From NCBI GenBank assembly GCA_964548855.1, contig CAZJSR010000023.1, positions 1 through 26,131 on the forward strand: a stretch of 26,131 nucleotides of DNA, given 5' to 3'. This document shows positions 7,805-15,949 of the stretch, one piece after another. Every line of letters starts with the position of its first letter. Position 1 is the stretch's first letter. The position numbers and the translations under genes are program-made. The DNA comes from UBA3206 sp964548855 (lineage in GTDB: Bacteria; Bacillota_I; Bacilli_A; Acholeplasmatales; Anaeroplasmataceae). The notes under the pieces are model-generated. The model was not told the DNA's origin. It saw only the letters and a program-made list of their open reading frames with translations, and searched no databases.

Positions 7805-7842
7805 AAAATGGTTCTTCCTAATCATTAGGATAGAACCATTTT
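7805..7842. terminator. Bidirectional intrinsic terminator between the plus-strand dehydrogenase and hisD
   Basis: A long hairpin: outer stem AAAATGGTTCT with AGAACCATTTT, and inner stem TCCTAAT/ATTAGGA with a bulged T. A-rich on one flank and T-rich on the other, it sits between convergent stop codons at 7803 and 7845, so it can end transcription from both sides and closes the hisK-hisZ-hisG-hisD unit. Confidence 0.85.
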
Positions 7843-7844
7843 CC

Positions 7845-9128
7845 TTACTTTCTTACATTAACACTTTCACCATGCATTTGAAGTCCTTCTTCATTCGCAA
7901 ACGCAATAACTTTATCACTGTATTTATCTAATGCTTCTTTTGTAAAGTTAATAATACTAGATTTTTTTACAAAATCATCTACAGATAAAGGCGAGAAAAA
8001 TCTAGAAGTTTTCACAGTCGGAAGTACATGATTAGGACCTGCCATATAATCACCTAACGCCTCTGGAGTATAGTGACCTAGGAAGATTGCACCTGCATTT
8101 TTAATATCATCTAGATAATCAAATGGATTATCAACACAAATTTCTAAATGTTCAGGCGCAATTAGATTAGCATATTTTATAGCTTCATCCATATTATCAA
8201 CAACAATAATTCCACAATAAGATTCAATTGATTTTGATAAAATATTTTGTCTTATAGAATTATTATAATAATTCATAACTTCTTCTTTGACCTTATAAGC
8301 AAGACTTAGAGATGTAGTCACCAATACCCCTGATGCAAGTTCATCATGTTCAGCTTGGGCAAGTAAATCTGCAGCAACAAACTTAGGATTACTAGATTCA
8401 TCAGCTAAAATTAAAATTTCACTAGGTCCTGCAATTGAATCAATTCCAACAGTTCCAAAAACCATTCTCTTAGCTAACGCTACAAATATATTACCAGGTC
8501 CTACAATCTTATCTACCTTAGGTACAATATCAGTACCATATGCTAAAGCCGCAATAGCCTGTGCTCCACCAATTTTAATAACTTTTGATACACCACAAAT
8601 GTATGCAGCAGCTAAAACAGTTTGTTTTACATTACCACTTACCGCAGGAGTAACCATAACGATTTCTTCAACTCCAGCAACCTTTGCAGGCATAACATTC
8701 ATAATTACACTTGAAGGGTACGCAGCTTTACCCCCAGGTACATATACACCTGCACGCGCAACTGGAGTATATTTAATACCTAATTTTTCACCTGGATTAG
8801 CTTCATTTATCCACGTTTGTCTTAACTGTAATTTATGATATGCCTCTACTCTTTCTTTACTTGTTTTAAGTACATCTTGTAGTTGAGGTGATAAATTATC
8901 ATAAGCTTCTTTTAAAGCATCATTTGATATTACAAGGGTATCTAAAGATGCATTTTTATCATCAAACATTTGAGTGTATTTTAACACAGCCTCATCTTTA
9001 TTCTTTTTTACATCGTCTAATATTTTAATTACTGTATCAAGATATGCATTATTGTCAACCTCACCTCTTTTATCAAGGACTGACATAAATTCATCAATTT
9101 CAGCATTAGTATTTAAAATCTTTATCAT
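7845..9128 (-). CDS. hisD: Histidinol dehydrogenase
   Basis: HisD carries out the last two oxidations, histidinol to histidinal to histidine, with NAD and zinc. The 427-residue protein is full length. Visible motifs are VYVPGGKAAYPSSVIMN, KIVGPGNIFVALAKR, the signature AGPSEILILAD, LLAQAEHDELA with zinc-site Gln/His, and PEALGDYMAGPNHVLPT. The ATG at 9128 has GAGGAG upstream. It lies one base after hisG and is the last gene of the first his unit, ending at the bidirectional terminator. Confidence 0.98.
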   Translation of the reverse strand: MIKILNTNAEIDEFMSVLDKRGEVDNNAYLDTVIKILDDVKKNKDEAVLKYTQMFDDKNASLDTLVISNDALKEAYDNLSPQLQDVLKTSKERVEAYHKLQLRQTWINEANPGEKLGIKYTPVARAGVYVPGGKAAYPSSVIMNVMPAKVAGVEEIVMVTPAVSGNVKQTVLAAAYICGVSKVIKIGGAQAIAALAYGTDIVPKVDKIVGPGNIFVALAKRMVFGTVGIDSIAGPSEILILADESSNPKFVAADLLAQAEHDELASGVLVTTSLSLAYKVKEEVMNYYNNSIRQNILSKSIESYCGIIVVDNMDEAIKYANLIAPEHLEICVDNPFDYLDDIKNAGAIFLGHYTPEALGDYMAGPNHVLPTVKTSRFFSPLSVDDFVKKSSIINFTKEALDKYSDKVIAFANEEGLQMHGESVNVRK

Positions 9129-9129
9129 A

Positions 9130-9771
9130 TTAATTCTCCTCGTCTAATAACATTCTCAAACCATCTAGGATTTTATTAATTTCTTCATACTTAACTTTAA
9201 GTGAAGCATTATTTACAACCAACCTTGCAGATAATTGTTCAATTTCTTCTAAAACTTCAAGTCCATTTTCAGCCAAAGTTTTACCACTTTCAACAATATC
9301 AACGATAACGTCACTTAACTGAACAACTGGGCCTAATTCAACTGAACCGTTTAATTTGATTATCTCAACACTTCTATTTGTTTTTTCAAAATATCTTGAC
9401 GCAATATTAGGGTATTTAGTCGCAACTCTGATTGTTTTACCACTATTTAATACTTCAATTTTAGATTTAGGTCCTGCGACACACATACGACATTTACCAA
9501 AACCCAAATCTAAAAGTTCAGTTATATCTCTATTTTCTTCTAGTAGCGTATCTTTCCCTACCACACCGATATCCGCAATACCATAATCAACAAATGTAGG
9601 AACATCACTAGGCTTAGATAAAAAGAATGCATATTTATTATCTTCACTATAGATAACTAATTTTCTAGTATCTTCTGATATTGTTACATCTGTTAAGTTA
9701 AGTTTTTTTAACATACTAATAATTTTATTACCTAAACGCCCTTTCGCTAGAGCAAAAGTTAAATCAGCCAT
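9130..9771 (-). CDS. hisG: ATP phosphoribosyltransferase catalytic subunit, short form
   Basis: HisG starts the pathway by joining ATP and PRPP. At 213 residues this is the short form that needs HisZ, which is encoded next door. Seen: TFALAKGRLGNK at the N-terminus, the periplasmic-binding-like fold segments KPSDVPTFVDYGIADIGVVGKDTLLE, and the PRPP loop region LNGSVELGP with DVIVDIVESGKTL. The C-terminal regulatory domain of the long form is absent. I use ATG 9771 rather than a GTG three codons upstream, because AAGGTAGTG precedes it. It overlaps hisZ by 8 bases. Confidence 0.97.
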   Translation of the reverse strand: MADLTFALAKGRLGNKIISMLKKLNLTDVTISEDTRKLVIYSEDNKYAFFLSKPSDVPTFVDYGIADIGVVGKDTLLEENRDITELLDLGFGKCRMCVAGPKSKIEVLNSGKTIRVATKYPNIASRYFEKTNRSVEIIKLNGSVELGPVVQLSDVIVDIVESGKTLAENGLEVLEEIEQLSARLVVNNASLKVKYEEINKILDGLRMLLDEEN

Positions 9772-10969
9772 TATACTCACTACCTTCTATTTCTTTTAGA
9801 GTATTATTAGAATAATATAATACTTTATCACATTTTATTTTCTTAGCATAATCTAGTGTTTCTTCTAATGTATCAAACATTGAAACATCAATAATTATAC
9901 CTTCTTCACGTAATTTATTGTTATGTTCCATCGCAAAACGATATGAATTACTTTCTGTATATGAAACATATCTAACACTTTTAACAACAATTAAATTATT
10001 TCGAATAATATATTCTAAACAAGCATCAATATCTAAACCAAATCCAATTAATTCCTTATGACAACCAAAAGAATCTAATAAATTATCACATCTTCCACCT
10101 GTCACAATCGCTCTTCCGATACCATCTTTAAAAACTTGGAATGTGACACCTGTATAATATTTTGCATAAGAATATATACTAAAATCAAAAACCATTTTAT
10201 TTTCAAGACCGCGTTTTGATAATTCTTCATATAACTTTTTAAGTTCTAATAAAATTGAAGTTGCCTCGCATCCTTTTAATTCTTCAATAATGCTTTGTAA
10301 GAAATTAAGTTTTCCAGCTTGTTCTATAAGTTTAATAATTAAATTTATTTTGTTTTTCTCTAAATTATATTCTAATAAAGTATTCTTTAAAAGTACATAA
10401 TCTTTAGATTCAATAATAGATAATAGTTTAGTTTTTCTATCTACATTAAAACCAAAATCTGAAAATAATGTATCAATAAAAGCACTAGATCCAATATGTA
10501 TCATATAGTTATCAAGATTGATTTCATTTAATACTTGACTGGCAATTCTTATACATTCAATATCTGCCTTAATTCCTTTTGCACCTACTATTTCAATTCC
10601 AGCTTGCGTAAATTCATGGCTTTTCCCTTGATAAAGTCTTGGATATCTAAATGTATTAGCTATATAACAATATTTCTTAGGGAAAATCAAATTTCCTTTA
10701 GAAGCAACAATACGTGCAATACTTGATGTCATATCATTACGTAAAGCAAGTACTTCCCCTTGTCTATTTATAAGATTATATAAACTAGGATGTTGAATAC
10801 CATTTGATGTATAAATATCAGTATATTCAAAAGTAGGTGTTTTTACAAGTTCATAGCCATAACTTAAAAATATTTTCTTTATTCTATTTTCAATTTCTTC
10901 TTTCACAAGAAGTTCATTACCTAAGTAATCTCTGACTCCTTCTGATGTATGTAATTTATAATTTTTCAT
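9764..10969 (-). CDS. hisZ: ATP phosphoribosyltransferase regulatory subunit (HisRS paralogue)
   Basis: HisZ is a histidyl-tRNA-synthetase-like protein that activates short-form HisG and confers histidine feedback. This 401-residue protein has the class II core: EGVRDYLGNELLVKEEIENR, the motif 2 region VLALRNDMTSSIARI and YCYIANTFRYPRLYQGKSHEFTQAGIEIVG (split here only by reading), and a C-terminal glycine-rich segment AIVTGGRCDNLL. Adjacency to hisG and lack of a full anticodon-binding domain distinguish it from HisRS. The ATG at 10969 has AGAGGT upstream and lies one base after the hisK stop. Confidence 0.94.
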   Translation of the reverse strand: MKNYKLHTSEGVRDYLGNELLVKEEIENRIKKIFLSYGYELVKTPTFEYTDIYTSNGIQHPSLYNLINRQGEVLALRNDMTSSIARIVASKGNLIFPKKYCYIANTFRYPRLYQGKSHEFTQAGIEIVGAKGIKADIECIRIASQVLNEINLDNYMIHIGSSAFIDTLFSDFGFNVDRKTKLLSIIESKDYVLLKNTLLEYNLEKNKINLIIKLIEQAGKLNFLQSIIEELKGCEATSILLELKKLYEELSKRGLENKMVFDFSIYSYAKYYTGVTFQVFKDGIGRAIVTGGRCDNLLDSFGCHKELIGFGLDIDACLEYIIRNNLIVVKSVRYVSYTESNSYRFAMEHNNKLREEGIIIDVSMFDTLEETLDYAKKIKCDKVLYYSNNTLKEIEGSEYNG

Positions 10970-10970
10970 A

Positions 10971-11738
10971 TTATACCTCTAATTTATCTAATACTTCTAT
11001 ATTTAAATCCTTCATAAGATTTATACTTTTTTCTATATGACTGCCTACTAACATTTTAGGATCATGACAATCAACACCAATAATTACTTTAGCATTTTTA
11101 TTTTTTAATAGTTCATAAAACTCACGCCTAGGATATTTATTTTTTCCATTACAATTTATTTCTATAATAACATCATTTTTTATACAAGCATCAATAATCA
11201 TTTCACTTACTATTCTTGCGTCAGAATCAAAAACAATATCATTATATAAAAACAAATCCGGATGAGCTAAATAATCAAAAAGACCTGTTTCTAAAGCTTT
11301 TTTTATTGTATCAGCATAAGCATACATAGTCTCTTTATTTATTTCACTATAAGTATCTATAAATTTTCCTTTATATAAAAAGAAATGAACACCTAATATC
11401 ATATATTCTACTTGTTCTCTTAGATTCTTGTAAAATAAATCTTCACCAATTAAATATTCACTTTCTAATCCTATTTTAATATTTATGCTAGTATTTTTTT
11501 TATATTCTTTTAATTTATCTAAATACTCATTTTTAAAAATATCCATTGTCATATTTTCATAAGCATATAATCTTTTACTATCATACTCATTAAATAAATA
11601 AATAGGAAGAGGAGCATGTTCTGAAAACCCCAATTCATTATACCCACATGAAATAGCCATATCTATATAATCTTTAATTTCTCCTTTTGCATGTTTACAC
11701 AACACAGTATGTGTATGATAATTAGTTTTCAAAGGCAT
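10971..11738 (-). CDS. hisK: Histidinol-phosphatase, PHP family
   Basis: It removes phosphate from histidinol phosphate, the step that the monofunctional HisB here cannot do. The 255-residue PHP-domain protein shows the metal ligands in order: NYHTHT near the N-terminus, FSEHAPLP, GLESEYL, ILGVHFF, YLAHPDLF and GVDCHDP. The open frame begins six codons earlier, but that ATG overlaps the Shine-Dalgarno AAGGAGTGAG; the ATG at 11738 sits at the right distance and gives the normal start. It is the first gene of the first his unit. The family also contains unrelated phosphoesterases, but the operon settles the role. Confidence 0.94.
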   Translation of the reverse strand: MPLKTNYHTHTVLCKHAKGEIKDYIDMAISCGYNELGFSEHAPLPIYLFNEYDSKRLYAYENMTMDIFKNEYLDKLKEYKKNTSINIKIGLESEYLIGEDLFYKNLREQVEYMILGVHFFLYKGKFIDTYSEINKETMYAYADTIKKALETGLFDYLAHPDLFLYNDIVFDSDARIVSEMIIDACIKNDVIIEINCNGKNKYPRREFYELLKNKNAKVIIGVDCHDPKMLVGSHIEKSINLMKDLNIEVLDKLEV

Positions 11739-11759
11739 AATCTCACTCCTTAGCATTAT

Positions 11760-11788
11760 ATTTTAGCATATTCATTAAAAAATAACAA
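11760..11788 (-). promoter_or_regulatory. Promoter of the hisK-hisD unit (extended -10)
   Basis: On the minus strand TTGTTA (11783-11788), a 17-base spacer ending in TGC, and TAAAAT (11760-11765). It resembles the hisC promoter closely. The predicted start is within about 10 bases of the Shine-Dalgarno, so no leader peptide or T-box fits. Confidence 0.7.
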
Positions 11789-11840
11789 TAAATGAGTCAA
11801 TTTGCCGAATATTATATTTATTATAAGCCCTTAGATAAAA

Positions 11841-11861
11841 AAAAGCACAAAATGTGCTTTT
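11841..11861 (-). terminator. Intrinsic terminator after the permease pseudogene
   Basis: A 9-bp perfect stem AAAAGCACA/TGTGCTTTT with a 3-base loop, followed on the minus strand by a run of T. It lies 15 bases after the stop at 11876 and insulates the hisK promoter from upstream transcription. Confidence 0.85.
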
Positions 11862-11875
11862 CTATATATAGAGAA

Positions 11876-13405
11876 TTATCTGTTTTTCAGTAATTCTTGA
11901 ATATTCTTACGATGGAATTTAATAAAGAAAACTAAGAATACTATGATAACACATAATATTACTGCGATTAAGTAAATACCAAGCCCTGCAATATTAAATT
12001 CAACGAGCCATGAATCATAACATGTTTGACTAACATAATTTAAATTTACCTTAAAATAATAAAAAACATAAAATAAGACAGCAAATATTATAGAAATCAA
12101 TACTATCTTTCCAATTTCAAAGCCCAACATTAAACCAACTTTTTTATTAGAAACACCAATTTGTTTTTTGTTTCTTCCGATTAAATCACCTAATAAAAAA
12201 ATCGTAGATGATATTAACATAAATAACGCAATTACAATTATATATTTTGAAGCTGTTTTAAAAAAATCAAATTCTTCTAAACATAACAAAGTATCAAAAT
12301 AATATGGAGAATATAAATAGCATTTTTTTAAATTTAAATCATTAATTAACCTAATGGAATCATCCCTATTTGTAAGTGAAACAGACATTCCTTTCATTGT
12401 AAAATTGATTTCAGATTTAATATCTTTATAATGCTTATCACTTACAGCAATACAATTTGAAAAAAGAATTCCTTTTATTTTGTATGTTTTTCCACTTAAA
12501 ACAAATTCCCTTCCTATATATTTATCCATATCATTAGAATCAAATTGTTCATTAAAGTATAAAGAAATATAATTAACACCCAAAACTATTTCATCATCAC
12601 TTAAATCTTTTGATCCATAATACCAATCGTCCAATACATCACTTGATTTTATAAAAAAATACTTGTAATTATCAATAGTCATTTCTTTAAGATTTCTTAT
12701 AATAGAGTAGATCTTACTTGCGGTATTTTCATTTGTAAATACATTTTTGATAATGATATTCATAAAAATCATAGTAATAACTTCTTTCATCTGCACTTAG
12801 TTTAAAATACCATTCATAATTAGTATCATATACTTTTGAAATCACAAAAACTTCATCATCAATAATTATTTTCTTCCCTAGAGGAGTGTCATCATCTTCA
12901 ATTTTCCCATCTTCTATTAACTGAGATACTAAATAATCAGTTAGTCCTATCTCATTATCTTTGTAATCATTATCTACGACCAAATTAGAGCCAATTTCAA
13001 ATTTTTCCGAACCTAATGCTTGATAATAAAAATCATTAAATTTCAAATTTGCATAAGAAGTTGTAGGAAAATCATCTCTTTTCACTAATGTTACTGTATT
13101 ATTATTTAGAGGGCTATTTTCCTCTGAAATAATACATGTATTATAGTCTACACTACTATATGCATTATAAATAAATTCCGTTTTATCATAAGATAAAATC
13201 ATACAAGGAATCAAAGTAAGAATAAACGATAACGCAAGAAATACTGAACAAAAAATTCTTCTAAAATGTTGTTTATTAAAATTTTTCTATTTAAATAAAA
13301 AATGTTGCGTATATGTTTTTTGGTTTCATTTTTTTCTTCATACTCTAAAGTATTATTTATTATTTCGCCATAAATATCACCTGACCTCGTAAATATAGTA
13401 TACAA
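11876..13405 (-). pseudogene. FtsX-type ABC transporter permease, broken by two frameshifts
   Basis: Three successive frames join into one protein of about 510 residues if two single-base changes in short A runs are undone. Near 13282-13286 one added A connects a leading linker to RRIFCSVFLALSFILTLIPC, the first membrane helix. Near 12744-12748 one fewer A connects the first extracellular part to the rest. The repaired product has four membrane helices: one at the N-terminus and three at the C-terminus (starting YIIVIALFMLISS, KIVLISIIFAVLF and IYLIAVILCVIIV), with a large extracellular part between them, the FtsX/MacB layout. The extracellular part contains two similar modules (EIGLTDYL...IGK-type...VISKVY and EIVLGVNYI...IGREF...IKGIL). 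No ATPase gene or domain is present; similar proteins often carry one fused in front, so the 5' end may also be lost. Sequencing error in the A runs is the main alternative. Confidence 0.75.
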
Positions 13406-13444
13406 TACTTGATTAATTTATTCTATTATGTGTAAAATAAAAAA

Positions 13445-13480
13445 TAAAGCTGTTGACAACATAAATCGTCAACAGCCTTA
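13445..13480 (-). terminator. Intrinsic terminator of the ABC exporter region
   Basis: A 9-bp stem GCTGTTGAC/GTCAACAGC (13449-13457 with 13468-13476) with a 10-base loop, lengthened by TAA/TTA after one mismatch, followed on the minus strand by a T-rich run. It lies just after the stop of the small membrane protein at 13496. Confidence 0.85.
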
Positions 13481-13495
13481 ACATTTTTTTTGAAA

Positions 13496-13987
13496 TTATT
13501 TTCTTTTCTTTTTAGTAGCCTTTTTTACATAAGGATTTGCAAGAACTACTAATCCAGCTAATAAAGCTAATACACCCGCAACTATTACCATTGGTTCTAA
13601 TGCAAATGAAACTCCTAATGCTTCTAATCCATCACCAGGCACAGTAAATGTTCCCATTAAGAAGAAGAATACACCACCAACTAACATACAAGCTCCTGAA
13701 ATAATATTTCCAAAAGGAAGCTTAATGAAAGCTAATACAGCACCTGCTACTACTAAAATTAGAGCTAATAAATTCATAAAACTGAATTTTAATACTTCAA
13801 CTGATATACCTTTCTCTTCTGCACTGTATCCAAATATAGCTTTAAATCCTGAGTATGAATCACCTTCAACAGTTTTTCCAAATACAGTGGTTTGACTTTG
13901 TACACAGTCTCCAAATAGTAAACATACAGCTACTACTACTAATACTGCCGCAACTACTGCAGCTAAATGTTTTTTAATAAATTTCAT
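13496..13987 (-). CDS. Small four-helix membrane protein of unknown function
   Basis: I do not recognise a family. The 163-residue protein has a basic N-terminus (MKFIKKH), a first helix (AAVVAAVLVVVAVCLLFG), an outside loop of about 50 residues, three more hydrophobic segments (FMNLLALILVVAGAVLAF, GACMLVGGVFFFLMG, MVIVAGVLALLAGLVVLA) and a very basic tail (KKATKKKRK), as in an inner-membrane protein with both ends inside. The start at 13987 has GGAGG 9-10 bases upstream; an earlier GTG lies before that site. It follows the exporter genes by 45 bases but has its own promoter-like sequence, so it may be made in excess of, or independently of, the transporter. Confidence 0.75.
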   Translation of the reverse strand: MKFIKKHLAAVVAAVLVVVAVCLLFGDCVQSQTTVFGKTVEGDSYSGFKAIFGYSAEEKGISVEVLKFSFMNLLALILVVAGAVLAFIKLPFGNIISGACMLVGGVFFFLMGTFTVPGDGLEALGVSFALEPMVIVAGVLALLAGLVVLANPYVKKATKKKRK

Positions 13988-14011
13988 TTTCTTATTCCTC
14001 CGTTTAAGTAT

Positions 14012-14040
14012 ATTATACACGGAAGAATATAATTATTCAA
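14012..14040 (-). promoter_or_regulatory. Promoter for the small membrane protein gene
   Basis: On the minus strand TTGAAT (14035-14040, inside the last codons of the exporter gene), a 17-base spacer and TATAAT (14012-14017). GGAGG of the downstream gene follows about 10 bases later. Confidence 0.6.
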
Positions 14041-15949
14041 GTTCAAATGCACCTGTGTATAACTGATAATATGTGCCTTTCGCATTAATTAAATCTTCAT
14101 GAGTTCCACGTTCAATTATGTGACCATGATCAAGAACCATAATTGCATTTGAAGTTTGAACTGTTGAAAGTCTATGAGCTATAACAAATACAGTTCTACC
14201 ATGCATTAATCCATCCATACCTTTTTGAACTAAAGCTTCCGTTCTTGTATCAATAGAAGATGTAGCTTCATCTAATATCATTACAGGCGCATCAGCTATA
14301 GCCGCTCTAGCTATTGAAATAAGTTGACGTTGACCTTGACTTAATTGAGAACCATTAGCTGTAAGCATTGTATCAAATCCGTCTGGTAATCTTGTGATAA
14401 AATCATATGCATTTGCGATTTTAGCCGCTTCTATAATTTCTTCTTCTGTCGCATCTAATTTTCCGTATCTAATATTATCTCTTACTGTACCTGTAAATAA
14501 ATTCGTATCTTGTAATACAATACCAATACTTCTTCTTAAATCACTCTTCTTAATTTTATTAATATTTATTCCATCATATCTTATCTTACCATCCGCAAGA
14601 TCATAGAACCTATTAATAAGATTTGTTATAGTAGTTTTACCTGCACCTGTTGCCCCAACAAACGCAATTTGATGACCAGGTTTTGCATAAATACTAACAT
14701 TATGTAAAACAATCTTATCAGGAAAATATCCAAAATCAACATCAAAGAAACGTATATCACCACGTAGTTGTGTATATGTAACAGTACCATCCGCTTGATG
14801 TGGATGCTTCCATGCCCAAACTCCAGTATGTTCATCAGTTTCAGTAATATTACCTTCACTATCAATTATTGCGTTAACTAATGTAACATAACCATCATCA
14901 ACTTCTGGTTCTTCATCAAATAGTTCAAATATTCTATCAGCACCTGCAAGTCCCATTACAATCGCATTAATTTGTTGAGATATTTGATTAAAAGAGTTTG
15001 CAAATTGTCTACTCATTCCAAGGAATGTAATCGCAACACCAATTTCAAGTTTAGAAAAACCTGTTAAACTTAAATTACTAACCCCATTTATAACAAATAA
15101 TACTCCAACAATCGCAACTATTACATACAAAATATTACCAATATTATGAATAATTGGCGCAAGCATATTTGCATATGCATTTGCCTTATAAGTGTTATGG
15201 TTTAATTCTTCATTTAATATTTCAAATTTTTCTTTTGCCTCTTCTTCATGACAGAAAACTTTTACAACCTTTTGTCCTGACATCATTTCTTGAATGAAAC
15301 CCTCACACTTTGCAATAGATATTTGTTGTTTAACGAAATATTTAGCACTTCCACCACCAATTTTCTTTGTCATAATAAATATTACGACAACCGCAACAAC
15401 AACAATTAACGCAAGCCAAATACTATAATATAACATTAATCCAAATAATACACTTACGGTAATAATTGTTTGAAATAATTGTGGTAAACTTTGGCTTAAC
15501 ATTTGACGAAGTGCATCAACATCATTTGTATAAGTAGACATTATTTCACCATGTGGGTGTCTATCAAAATAAGAAATAGGAAGAGATTCCATTTTCTTAA
15601 ATGTATCTTTTCTAACAATATTTAAGAAACCTTGTACAGTTTTCGCAAGCAATTGAGATTGAATAATTGACGCAATAATAGAAATAAGATAAACACTTCC
15701 TAATGTTATAGATATCTTAATTAAAGTCTTTTCAACAGCTGAAAATCCCAATTTAATTCCAGGTGTAATTACATCATCAATATACTTTTGAACAAATATT
15801 GACGCAGAAAGTCCACCTATCGCAACCAAAAGAATACAAACTACAATAACGAAAAATTGAGCCTTATAACTTTCAAAGAAATATTTCATTAATCTAGAGA
15901 ATGCTTTTTTCTTACTAAACTCTCTATTAGGCTTTTGAAACTTCGCCAT
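14033..15949 (-). CDS. ABC exporter half-transporter, subunit with catalytic Walker B Glu
   Basis: This 638-residue protein fuses a six-helix exporter domain (about residues 25-335) to an ATPase domain. Walker A is GATGAGKTT, the Q-loop VLQDTNLF, the signature LSQGQ (about residue 536, deviating from LSGGQ), Walker B MILDEATSS with the catalytic Glu near 561, and the H-loop IAHRL. A long insertion between the two halves (GVWAWKHPHQADGTVTYTQL) is typical of one clostridial/bacillar subfamily. The upstream gene encodes the partner with complementary defects, so they form a heterodimer with one working ATP site. Such pairs export drugs, peptides or lipids; the substrate is unknown. I use ATG 15949, with GGAGGTGAG before it; it overlaps the partner gene by 23 bases. 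Confidence 0.93.
   Translation of the reverse strand: MAKFQKPNREFSKKKAFSRLMKYFFESYKAQFFVIVVCILLVAIGGLSASIFVQKYIDDVITPGIKLGFSAVEKTLIKISITLGSVYLISIIASIIQSQLLAKTVQGFLNIVRKDTFKKMESLPISYFDRHPHGEIMSTYTNDVDALRQMLSQSLPQLFQTIITVSVLFGLMLYYSIWLALIVVVAVVVIFIMTKKIGGGSAKYFVKQQISIAKCEGFIQEMMSGQKVVKVFCHEEEAKEKFEILNEELNHNTYKANAYANMLAPIIHNIGNILYVIVAIVGVLFVINGVSNLSLTGFSKLEIGVAITFLGMSRQFANSFNQISQQINAIVMGLAGADRIFELFDEEPEVDDGYVTLVNAIIDSEGNITETDEHTGVWAWKHPHQADGTVTYTQLRGDIRFFDVDFGYFPDKIVLHNVSIYAKPGHQIAFVGATGAGKTTITNLINRFYDLADGKIRYDGININKIKKSDLRRSIGIVLQDTNLFTGTVRDNIRYGKLDATEEEIIEAAKIANAYDFITRLPDGFDTMLTANGSQLSQGQRQLISIARAAIADAPVMILDEATSSIDTRTEALVQKGMDGLMHGRTVFVIAHRLSTVQTSNAIMVLDHGHIIERGTHEDLINAKGTYYQLYTGAFELE

Noticed and set aside
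9764..10969. hisZ as a true histidyl-tRNA synthetase
   Set aside because: It is adjacent to and overlapping short-form hisG, which requires HisZ, and it lacks a clear complete anticodon-binding domain.
11757..11840. T-box or his leader attenuator before hisK
   Set aside because: Only about 80 bases lie between the upstream terminator and the gene, with a promoter very near the start; there is no His-codon run and no T-box-like structure.
14626..14865. Minus-strand frame of 79 codons within the exporter ATPase domain
   Set aside because: It overlaps the conserved Walker A region in another frame and has no start context.
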